From NCBI GenBank assembly GCA_016169945.1, contig JADLSH010000355.1:2103501-2167500 (forward strand): a stretch of 64,000 nucleotides of DNA, in the 5' to 3' direction. Shown piece after piece: positions 11,478 through 23,900 of this stretch (position 1 is the stretch's first letter; every line of letters begins with the position of its first letter). A model generated the notes under the pieces. That model made no database searches. It was not told the origin of the DNA and saw nothing but the letters and a program-made list of their open reading frames with translations. The DNA is from Trachythela sp. YZ-2020. Taxonomy: Eukaryota > Cnidaria > Anthozoa > Malacalcyonacea > Clavulariidae. The position numbers and the translations under genes are program-made.

Positions 11478-11966
11478 ATGAGAAGGCCGCGCATTGGATT
11501 GATTGCTATTGTAGTACTTGTGATTTTAATCTCTAAAGTTCCTGCCAAGTCGCGCGTTAAGGGAAAGTCACATATTACTAAAACCAATGGAAAAGTGTTA
11601 TAAAACATCGAGTTAATTCGAAGGATGTACCTAAAAACGATACCACAAAAAGACAGTTTATAAATCGTCCAAGGATAAGATATTTTGGAAACCGGCCTTA
11701 TATATGGATGAAACCCTCGCCGTTAACACAACGAACAATAGTGACAACACATATACCACGGCCGCCATTGGCCCTGCCTTATTCTGCGCGTATTATGCGT
11801 TTACTGGCGAGTAAATATCCGTCTTTATATGGAAGGCAGGCACTACCGCAGGGATATCCTGGTTATGGTGGAATGCCTCCGGGTTCGTTGTTTGGACAAG
11901 GACTTCATGGGGATGGCTTAGAAGGAACGGAAGGACCGCATGGATTGGGAGACGAAGATAGCGATG
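11478..11966 (+). CDS. Gene B exon 1: signal peptide and linker, with a frame break
   Basis: The ATG at 11478 opens a clear signal peptide (RRPR, then an [13 protein letters not shown] core). That frame stops at 11601. A second frame, open from 11582, carries the linker (Arg/Lys-rich, then a GYPGYGG Gly/Pro stretch and an acidic end) to the donor gttagt at 11967, in the right phase for the EGF exons. A one-base gain in the A run at 11591-11594 would connect them. Possible causes are a homopolymer error, an allelic frameshift or an undetected tiny intron. The linker alone has no signal peptide. Confidence 0.65.
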
Positions 11967-14900
11967 GTTAGTTATGTCTATAATGCATATGTATTTATTG
12001 AATTAAGTGCACTCAGAACCAATTTTGAATTGTACTCTTCTATTCTTCCTTGTGTTCCATTGCCTTCACTAATTTATTTTTTACGTCAACATTTGTGTCC
12101 TCCGCTAACAAACGGCGAAACATTCAGAACTCTTATCTAGTAAAGGTGCCATTTCGTTTGCTTTCAAGTTATCTTAGTGATTGTCTAACATCCGCAGATC
12201 ATTGATACTTTCAAAGATAACCCTGAACCAGACTCTTCGCCTTGTCACTTAATTTTGAATGCCAAATTATAGACGTTTACTGACTCACCACATCAATCCG
12301 ATTTTACTTTGGTCGTTTTTTTGTATTCTCAACCCATGAGCCAAAACACAAACAATCACTTACACAAGCCATATACACAGTATATTTGCGCCATTGCCAT
12401 GTAAAAAAGAGCGTAGCGAGTACCTAGTCTTTTGCTACTTGCAGACCAATGAATTGGATTGGAATATATTATTGAACTTCCTTGCTGTTGTCACTTATCA
12501 GTGTCAACAGTTCTAAATTTGCATTGACCACCATCTGGTGTCCCGCGTGCCTACACGGCTACAGAAACGCATCAATATCAATGCAAATCAAGCCATAACT
12601 GATCAACTCCTGTATATATCTTTGCTAGAACACTGAGTTTAGCGAACCTCTCGTCCCATGTTGAAAAGAAGTCTTTAAAACCTCAAAATCCAAAGCTAAA
12701 AGCTACAAAGAAGCACAGAATTGCTATTTTTAGAGTTGAATTGCTAGTTGTTTTTGATCCTACTAACGAGGACAGGAGAAAAAGACGTTCTAATTTCTAA
12801 ACAATCCTCATTTAGTTAACTGGATTTTAATGCGCACTGTGTCGCGAAAACCCAGTAGACTGATAAAATTCATAACAATAAATATATCTTTCCCAGAATA
12901 CTGCACGCTAAATCCCTTTCCACCTGGCCTTTCAGTAATATCCGTGCACGCAAAACAACACGAAGGAGCTTACAGACACAATATGGTCCTCAATTCATAA
13001 CCATGAACGTCTTTCTCAGAACATAAACTCTTTTCACATTCGACTGAGGCAGACAAGTGCATATTGCAGGAATCGCATATGGGCATGCGCATCAACCACT
13101 ATGTCACCACTAACACCGCGTCTCGATTCCCACAATCTTTACATCCTGAGTTATACTAGTACTGATCAACTTATGTAACTACATGTAAATCTTTCTTAGA
13201 ACATTGCGAACCGAATCCGTGCCAGAATGGAGGAACATGTAACGAGATCAAAGAAGGATATGAATGCATTTGTTCCTCGGGTTTTAAAGGATCTGACTGT
13301 GAAGGTACGTGATAACGAAGTAACAGTGTTGTAACACTGTATTTAAATATATGCACGACAGGGGTGGATCCAGCTTGGTTTGATAGGGGGGGTGCTAAGT
13401 GGGCTTTGGTCATGAAGCAGGGCGTGACCTGCGACCGAGGAACGGTGAATCACCGCTGAGGACCCCCACAGGGTCAAGGGGGTTATCTTGTCAGAAAATG
13501 TTTCAAAAATAAAATGGCCTAGATGGTCAAAAGCCCATGAATTGCCTGATATTATATTGATAAATGCCCTGTCACATCCAAAATTTGGATTTGATATAAG
13601 AATTGGCACCCCTCCTGCACCCCCCTTGGCCAAGGCTAGGAGGGGTGCGCACCCCCCTGCACCCCCCCCAGTAAATGATGCACGATGATTCTTACTGGAT
13701 CTCTAGGAACAACAGTTTAGAACTGATAGAGCTATCCAGTACATAAAGTTAGTTCAGTTAGTAAAGTTAGTGGAACAATAAGGGATGACTCTTACTGGAT
13801 CTCTAGGGACAACAGTTTATAACTGATAGAGCTATCCAGTACATAAAGTTAGTAAAGTTAGTGGAACAATAAGGAATGGCTCTTACTGGATCGCTAGGGA
13901 CAACAGTGTGGAACTGATAGAGCTATCCAGCATAAATACAGTAGAGTATAGAAACACCTGACTAGTTGGATAATGAAATTACTCGCTCACACGCATTCTA
14001 CATTATATTTCCAGAGGAGAACCACTGTCACCCTAATCCCTGTAGAAATGCTGGTGTCTGTACTGAGGCTGATGGAGCTTTTGTCTGTACTTGTAGCGAG
14101 GGATTCAAGGGAGTAAATTGTGAAGGTAGGATGTTAACGAGAACAAGAGTTGCATGAGAGTTGACTGGATTAATCCACGCGTGCCGGTCAAACGAGCAAA
14201 AACTTTCATCAACTCTCATTCAGATTCAAATCCGGTTCAACCTAGGTTATATTATTGTTTCTTGATTAATATATTTGAAATTTCCCTGTTTCCTAACCAT
14301 CTCCTTATAATAACTTTGGTTTTTCTTGAAACTCAATAAATTCCAGCCTAACCCTTGTCTCTGTCATATGACATTTTACTTTTTTTTCCTTTGTTCTTTA
14401 GAACACAACAAATGCCAGCCTAACCCCTGTAAGAACGGAGGATCCTGTACGGAAATCAATGGAGGATTTGAATGTAGTTGTGGCGCCGAGTACAGAGGTC
14501 CAACATGTGATGGTAACTATCAGACTTTATGCCGGTTGTTTATAAAACACCTTATAAGACTTTATATAAGACTATGACTATATAAGACAATTCAAGGCAG
14601 GTGATCCATTGTGGGTCATGCGCGGATAATTTGAATGTAATTGTGACGCTGAATACAGAGGTCCTATATGTAAAGGCAACTAGCTATAAGACTTCGTGTT
14701 GGTTGTTTATAAAACACCGTATAAGACTTTATATAAGACTATGACTATATAAGACAATTCAAGGCAGGTGATCCATTGTGGGTCATGCGCGGAAATTAAT
14801 GGAGAATTTGAATGTAATTGTGGCGCTGAGTACAGAGGTCCTACATGTAAAGGCAACTAGCTATAAGACTTCGTGTTGGTTGTTTATAAAACACCTTGTA

Positions 14901-17900
14901 AGACTTAATATAAGATTATGACTATGGAGGATTTGAATGTACTGTAGTTGTGGTGCTGAGTGTATACGTCCTACAGGTGTCCGATAAACATGACATTGAA
15001 TATATAGAAAAACATTCTGATGCTTCAATACTGTCGTATTATTTCCTAGAAATCGATCACTGTCATCTCAATCCTTGTATGAATGGTGGGACGTGTATGG
15101 GAGGAGAGGGGCCTGGCGCGATGTCATGTTTATGTCCTTCTGGTTATAACGGCATTCATTGCGAGCGTAAGTACTTAAATCATGGTTCGATTCCCACAGC
15201 CTGCACTTGCGGAGTTGGATATATAGCTGTCGGCTACCGACGATAGCTGCAGACAATTTTAGCACCTAAAGTTCCGACAGTTTCCAGTTATAGAATACAA
15301 TTTATCTTATATATCGAGCAGCAGGCAAAATTTTGGTCCCCAAATAACAGCCTAAATTAAAGCAATAGACTATTTTTTTATCCTTCAGTTGACTGATAAT
15401 ATTTTAGCTTCAGTCACAGGTGAGAAGAGTGTTTCGAGTTTGGCAGTGTATCAAACCAAAGACCGCATAGGATTCCCTCTAAAGTTAAACACTAGACAAA
15501 TGAAGGGATGGACCTAACTGGACCTCTAGGAAGAACAGTTTAGAAGTGATAGAGCTATCCAGTATAAATAAAGTTAGTTTAATTTAGGTTTCCTCCTGTA
15601 GTAACACTGGATCAATAAGGGATGATTCTTACTGGACCTCTAGGAAGAACAGTTTAGAACTGATAGAGCTATCCAATATAAGCAAAGTTAATTATCTAGA
15701 GTGACAATTTATGACCAACCTTTCTTGTTTAGTTGAAAGTCGTTGCCACACCAGCCCATGTCGCAATGGAGGGACATGTCTGGATTCCCAGGGAGCATTT
15801 CAATGCCTCTGTCCTCAAGGTTTCAGTGGAGTGAGCTGTGAAGGTAAGAATGATAAATGACAAATTCTGACGAATTAAAAATTAACCTGTTATGTAGCCG
15901 TGATCAACCCACGTGGCTCAAAATCACCGAGTCTGATAGAGCCATCATTTTGGCCCAGTCTTTTGGTCTAATTTTTAACATATTTCCTACTTGCAGCTGT
16001 GATGAACCCATGTGATTCAGAACCCTGTCTTAATGATGGTTCCTGTATTAATCTGGGACCTATGGTATTCAAGTGCGCATGCGCCAGAGGATTTAGAGGA
16101 AGAACATGTGAAAGTAAGATGTTCGTTGTAAACACAGATAAACCAGTGACGTAGGGGGCCGCCCTGGTGGAGTTGTCGCCCCCTCCCCTCCAGGAAACAT
16201 TCGGACTATGGTATATAATTGCTTTATTAGCATGACCTACAGTTACAGGTATTGCTAAAGCTTTAACTACCATAAACTAAACATACAAACTAAAGGTAAC
16301 TACTATGGGGTAACTATATAGAGGTCAATTAAGGTAATATTGAACTTTAGTGTCCAACATCCCTGGTTTCAAGGCGTTTATCTCTTAGGGCGAAACAAGA
16401 AGAAACAAACTTGGATAGTTTTAGTATCGTTTCATTTTCAGTTGACTTTAGTATATCAATTGATACACTAAAGTCTAATACAAAACCCTATGTTAGCCCT
16501 CTAGCATTTTTTCGCCCACACCCCCCGACTGAAAAATCTGGCTACGTCACTGAGATAAACTAATGATAATAATAATATCCTAGAAGACAAGGCCATGAGG
16601 AAATCTTCCAACGTCTCGGACCAGTGATTTTCATTGGCTCCATTTTGCCCTTAACTACGATTTGACAATTGTCTGCGTGTTAAGAACAGTACAATCTGCT
16701 TTGTTGACATGACCTAACCCAAGACGAAATACCCGCCTGTAAATATTCTAAATTTTGGGCATCTCGATCGATCGATCGCTCGATAGAATTGATTATATTC
16801 CTGCCAGAAGGCCTTTAGTTGCATTTTTCGCAACTCCCCCTGGTTAGGTCTAAAAATAAGAATATAATTTTTGCTCGAGATTTCCATCTGCAAACACCTT
16901 CATATCCCCGGTAATAATTTAAGACCGTTTGTGTGGGGCGAAAAATCAGTGAAAATTACCCTTTTCTTATTTTAGTGGAGAAAAGATGCGAGCCCAACCC
17001 TTGTCAAAATGGTGGATTTTGTCATGAAAGTTTTACGACTGGTGACTACAGATGTGAATGTCCGAAACCTTATAAAGGAACTAACTGTGAAGGCAAGTCA
17101 AGTCGTATGTGAGAAGAGTGCTTCCAGTTTTAGTCTACCAAACACTGCAGGTTTTCCCCTGGTAGTCCGGTTGTCTGCTATGTTAACACCAGACCTCATT
17201 GAAATAGGCCTCATTGGACCTCTTGGTAGAACAGTTAAGAACTGATAGAGCTATACAGTGTAAGGTTTATTTAAGGTTTCCTCCCGTAGTAATACTGGAC
17301 CAATAAGAAAAGTTTTTATTGGAGCTCTAAGGAGAACAGTTAAGAACTGATAGAGCTATCCAATTACATTGGGGTTGATGGCTCGTCCTTCACTCTCCTC
17401 AGCCGCAGGATAAACTGAGCCGAAAGGTAGTTCACCAGCTGCCCACGCCCTTCAATATTCCCATAAGGTCCTACTGTATAGTGACTGTATCTAATAACGT
17501 ATCAATTCTAACATTTCAACACTGTGTTTATCTAGATCACATCAACGCGTGTGAAACCAGCCCATGTCTTAATGGGGGGACATGTACGTCATCGTTTGGA
17601 CTTCAACCAAAATGTCTTTGTGCTTCTGGCTACAAGGGATTACACTGTGAAGGTTCACCTATATACTTGTCTATTCCATTTTTTCCGTGATTGATTTAAT
17701 TCCATATATAGTACACAGACTTTCTTACTGAGAAGATAACTTACTGGTTTTCTCGCTCATATCATATAAAACATACACAGTTAAGTTATTCAGTAGTTTC
17801 AGAGGCAGCAAGCTCTGGGCAGTGAAGACGGCCCTTCCTGCATATTCTGATAAAATTCTTGGATAAACATATCTTTGGATAAAGTGGATAAGCAATGCAT

Positions 17901-20900
17901 CGTTATGAGAAGGGCTCTATATAGCTGCCCGCGCTGACTCCGCGAGTGAACCTGAGCAGCGGGGACAACTACATCATTGCCCCTGTTCCCCCGTGGTCGG
18001 GCATCCCTGCCGACCACAACTATTTGCATTATTATTGCACTGATTTAGTGTCAAGAGCTATAAATCTCTTTCATTTCATGTACTTTCAGACGAAGAACAT
18101 TGTCGCTCCACAATATGTCGCAATGGAGGAACGTGTTCCCCGGGAACAAGTGGCGACAGCTGTACGTGTTTAGCAGGGTTCAGCGGTTCCACCTGTGAAG
18201 GTACGAAGGGTTCCCTTTGATAGCTAGGGTGAGGTTGCAATGAATCGCACTCCTTGGGATTGTTAGACGTGGAAAAAAATTTCATTCCCAATGCACTAGG
18301 CATTAATTTCTATTTCTTGCAAGGCCTTTGAACCGAGGCTGCAACTAACATTTAGATCTCTCAAAACGCTATTTCTAGAAGTATTCCAGGATGCAAAAAT
18401 ATTATTAAGTGATTCAAAGAAGGTCATTATTAGCTTTCATTCTGTCTCCAATGAATGTTGATATTGTGTCACGCAGAGGTGGAAAAAGTACTTTCTGGGA
18501 ACCTGGGTTTCAGACTCAAAATTAATAATTAATGAGGTTCAATGATCATTGATTGATTTTGACATTGGACTGATTGGAGTGTTGCTTCATGATATTCAGT
18601 GGTGTTCAATTTGATATATAGTGCATCAAAAATGCATTATAATTACTAGTCTAGACTAGAGCATACTCTAGTTTTGTTATTACTCATCAGTTAATTATTA
18701 ACTTTAGGAATTTCTGTGAAAATATTTCTGCAAAAGTTCAATTCCAAAAATATTTCTGGGAACTAGGTTCCCAGGATCCGATACTTTTTCCACCTCTGGT
18801 GTCACAAATATAGAATATTATTCAATCTACAGTTAGACTATTGTGTTGGCCTTTGATAGTTACTTACAGTATGTTTACATTCTTATAGAAATATATTATG
18901 TATAGTGTATGATTGATATAATATATTTTGCATCGCACCTTAATCGAGGCGTGCAATAAATCGCACTTGTTGATAAGCTGTGGCGTGTGTCAAGACGCGC
19001 GCGGGCGATCTCGTGCCATTCCCAGGATGGCCTGATTGGCTTAACTTTCATCCTGCTAATCAGTTTTTCATGGTTGAAAAGCTAATTGCTACGCCAACAG
19101 CTTCGTTATTAGTTAATGATCTTTCCTCCAGATAATTTAAACAATATTGATAATTGGCGGTCCCCCGTCTCCACATTATCTTATTTAATATGGGTTTTTT
19201 TCTCTCTACAGTTCGTTCCAAATGTCATCCTAACCCATGTACAAATGGTGGGACATGTTTTGAAAATGACATGGAGTTCACTTGCACGTGTCCAAGTGGT
19301 TTTAGAGGGACGGCATGCGAAGGTAGTATGGAATATATACAGTATCTACTCCGAAGATCAATCTTCCTCAGTACTTCTATTGTTATTAGGATCGCAGAGA
19401 TGATGGGGACAGTAAGGGCACTAGCTATACCACCTTGTCTGTTGATTGGTGTACAATATTCACGTTGCATATTTGCAATCTTTGTACTTAAACCTGCAAT
19501 ATTTGGTAGTCAGTCAAACAGACCCTAAACTCACGTTGGCAGCGAGGGCATTAGCTGGTGCTCTTTTTACAAAGAGGGATCTCCTTATTCAGAGTGATGT
19601 TTCATCCAGAAATCATAGAGGAAAATATAATCCTAGTGCTTAAAAAATGCATAATCAGAATTGACAGAATCTACCACATACTTGACAAGAAAGCTACTAT
19701 ACATCAACTGGGACATGTCTCTTTCTCAATAGAAAGTTGCAGTAAAGTTGCCCTCCCGGTGCTCTCATGAGCTTTCTCTAGTGCCAAAGATTGTTTCAAA
19801 GATCCAAAACTTGCCCCAATCACATTTACCATCTCTGCAGCTCAACCTTTTAACAACATTAACCAAATTACCCAAGGCAACTTCTAAATTACGCATGGCA
19901 ATCACTAGACAAGGTGTTTCCGCAAAAACAAATTAACTAACTTCTATACTTCTATAAATCCTTTTTCTTCAGCTCGTGATAAATGTCACCCCAACCCGTG
20001 CCATCATGATGGAAAATGTGAAACAGAGGGATTAGATTATATGTGCACCTGCTCGGGAGGGTGGTCTGGTGACACCTGTGAAGGTAAGGCTAACCATGAG
20101 CCAACCTGTTCAAGATATTTTTTACTTTCCAAATCACTAAACAATATGCAGTGCCCCTAAACCCAGGCCCCAGAGGTGAAAGACACATCAAATGCATTAA
20201 CCACTAACTAATCTTATACACAAATAACAAATGAATACATAACTAATTAAATAGTAACTAACGATAATAATTAAGTAATAACTAACCATATCATTGTTTG
20301 GTTTATCTATTTATTGCATAAATATACCAGTCTAATAAAACAGTAATAATATACCATTCCAGCCAATTAAATAGTAACCCAGATATCAGGTGATTTCCCT
20401 TCCCTAACTAACCATGATAATTAACCAGACAAAGAGCTATCAATGTCACCCTAACCCAAGCACTAACCACTAACTATAATGATATACATTCAGGCCTTAA
20501 AATATCGGTCGGTCACAGACATTGTCAGACCCATTCGTGAAATTGTCCGACCAAGAAAGAAACGCACCAGACATTCTGTCCGACCGAAGGAAAATTGAAG
20601 TTTACCGTTTGTCCGACCCAACTGTATTGATGTCCGACCAAACTTTAACTTTGTCCGACGTAAGTTTACCCCATAAATGTTTATCAGAGCTGTTATGTGG
20701 TCCGCTAAGCGTGACAGCAGAGCCGCGGGTATTCATTTGACCAGTCGCATCGTAAGTCAACGCAAGTTTACTTGCGATGACTTGCGTTCTCGGACGTTTG
20801 ATCGGGCCTTAAAGTATCAATTAACTGACCAACATTTAGCGTCAGTATACGATTTTAAAAGAATACATTTTCACGCCAAACTAAACATAAGGCCATCGGA

Positions 20901-23900
20901 CATAATTATAAAAATGTCCGACCCATTCTGAAAGACACCGGACATTTTGACCGACGGCACTGCTGACCGATATTTTAAGGCCTGTACATTGTATATAATA
21001 AATAACTAATTATATAACTAATTAATTAATTGATTAATAACTAACCATACTAACCATAATAAAACAGAGAAGGAGCGTTGCCGCCCTAACCCATGTGACC
21101 ACAGTGGAATTTGTATATCGAGAAACAATAATTACATCTGTCATTGTCCTGCTGATTGGATGGGAAATAACTGTCAAAGTAAGAACAACAATTAATGTGT
21201 GAATTGTAACAATAATAAGTAATTAATAATGTCAATCAAGGTCCTTTTATTACAATATTATAATACTTATAACTAATACTAACACATTACTAACATTATG
21301 CTCAATAACAATGTGTTTCACGTCAGCCTCTTTTCAAAAAAATCATGCGGGCGGGGACCCATTATGCATTATTGACCGAAAAGTAATGTTTCGTGTTGCA
21401 AAGCCTCACAGCAGGCGTTTTTCTACAGGTTTAATAGCCTGTCATGCAGGCTACCTTGTGAGTACTAATGGCATTTTTGTGCAGTGATAAAAATGTGGTG
21501 CGGGCGCTGACGTGAAACTCAAATTTCATTGCAGGTGGCCTAACCTGAGCTGGACGTCTTTTCAACAGCCATGCTGAAATTTGGACACCTAGTTAAGATG
21601 GCTTTTGCATGGCCGATTATTATATTGACTCCTATTGAACAGCTTACAAAAATCAGTACATTGTACACTGCACTTTCTTGCCATCAATTTGCAATGACAT
21701 TTGAATGTATCATGCAACTACAAGATTAAAAGTCATCTAGGGTGCTTTTTCTTTAATACTTTGCCATTAAAAATATATAGAATAACACACAAAATTGCCA
21801 CGTACTCTAAGACAGGTCTCTGCCTGACCTAAAGCCCAAAGAGACCACCCTATATATATCAAGTCTTAAGCCAAATCCAAATTTTGGACACTCAAATTCC
21901 CTATGCTTATTTATACCCTAAATGACACTATTTTATAAACACTTTAATATAATAATTACCAACTACAATAAGCGTGTAATAAGTATTAAGCAGCATATTA
22001 AACGCCCATAAAAAAATTTATGTAAACTGTGTTTTGAAAACGGTTTATATGTCACACACTTTTATCAAAGTATTCTTTTAACAATAAAAATCCCAGTGTA
22101 ATCTAAGCGGTTTTATTTTGAACTTTATATCTGCTATGCCGTATAGATATAAGCCGTCTAAACAGGCAAACAGCGTATATAAAATACGTTTGAAATGTTG
22201 CCCACCTTGCCCACATGTGATATTCAACTATAGAGTCATAGACAAAATTTATATATCAATATTTTCAGCAAAAGAAAAAGCTATCGCAACACAAAACCTT
22301 GACAATAATCTAAAACATACCTTGTTTATTAAACTAAACCATTTAGTTGACTCCGTGTGGTATTTAAAGTTTAAATGGACTTCACGTGTAAACAAAAGTA
22401 AACTCCAAATTTTATATTTCCCGCCATAATGCGCCATTCGTCTTTCTCGAATGATTCCCGCAATGAACTCTGGTATATTAATATCGGGTGAATATGGGAC
22501 ATATTGGGACATTGAGTATCAATGTGGGACATAGTAGGGTTACAAGGGTTACAATTTGCACTGAGACACTGATCTCAAGTGGCAACTGTATTATTCTTAG
22601 TTCCATATTGAATTTTGCATTGCATTCTATAAGGCAGGGATTTGATATTTCAAATCACAAACTCAATGCCTTACGAAAGAATTTTCTTTGACATACTTGC
22701 GAACTTATTTTGCAAGAACAGAATCTGCTCCAGGCTTCAAAGGCCCTTCAAATACCCCCACCCCCTCAGCCCCGCCCCTAAACTAATCCCTCTTTTCAGC
22801 CACTGCCCTTGTTAGTTGTAAGGAAATTCCATTGTCTTTGAAAAGTCATGGATTTGTAGTATCTAATTTTACCGCTATTATATTATAGTTTCAGCATTTA
22901 ACAACATGGCCGGTGCATCGGGAGGATCTTGTGCGACGACGAGATGGGGATGCTGTCCAGATGGGAAGACACCCGCGCAGGGGCCATCGCAATCAGGTTG
23001 TCCAGGTATGGAACTGTACTGCGCTCTATAGAAATAATGACCCCCTTTTTAGAGTGCATAAAACAAGATTGTAACATATAAAATCTTGAATACGTGGTTC
23101 AGTGTATTTAACGACAAACGATATGCTTAAGAGTTTGTAGGCTAAAACTGCCTGAAAAAGTACATCGACTCTTCGCACTTCCAGACGAAGGGCCTTCTCT
23201 TGAAACGTTGAAGCTCTTGTTATATTTTTGAGTCCATATAATTAAAGTCCAGTAGACCTCCTCAGCGCAAATTGCCCAGATCCTGTACTGTTTACACCCT
23301 TCATCACTTTTTGTCGTCGTGCATTTGATATTTAAATGTTAATATATCACACTGATCTGAAATGGCAATTTACATACGAAAATGAAACGGTCTATTTGTA
23401 TGCTTATAATCATCATCATCATCCTGATATCTCCTCAAGGGAGACCAGCCGGCCTCCTTGTCGCAACATCCCATCTTCGATCCAAAGCTAAGTCCTCCTT
23501 GATGTTATTTCTACTCAAATCTTTCTTAACGCCTTCCCTTCTTTCCATTGCCTATCGAGTGATATGCTGTGGCTCGTCTTCTAACATGCCCAAACCATCT
23601 CAATCTTGCTGCCTCGATAGTTCTCTCTCAGTCGACGTACTTTCACTTCTTGTCTGATGTCTTCATTCCATCTTCTCTCCCATCGAGGCCCATCGTGTTG
23701 TCCCTGTTATTACCCGTAAGGGCGTCATTTCCCCGCAACTTCCAATTTCTCCACTTGTTTTTTCTTCACTGGCCAAATCTCAGCACCATATAACACGTTT
23801 GATATTCCTGGCTTTTCAATCTCATTGGAATTTCCCTATCGTTGTACATGATAGGATATGAATTTGGCGCCCATTTTTGAAATTAAACTCCCTTTATAAT

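Noticed and set aside
12880..13060. Two EGF-like exon starts (cccag then AATACTGCACG; tctcag then AACATAAACTC)
   Set aside because: They lack the rest of the six-cysteine pattern and have stops; probably chance or old decayed exons.
20424..20465. EGF-like fragment TGTCACCCTAACCCAAG after a CAG
   Set aside because: Wrong phase for the gene and no further cysteines.
22118..22429. 103-codon open frame in the gene B intron
   Set aside because: No recognised domain, no splice or promoter support, AT-rich composition like the surrounding intron.
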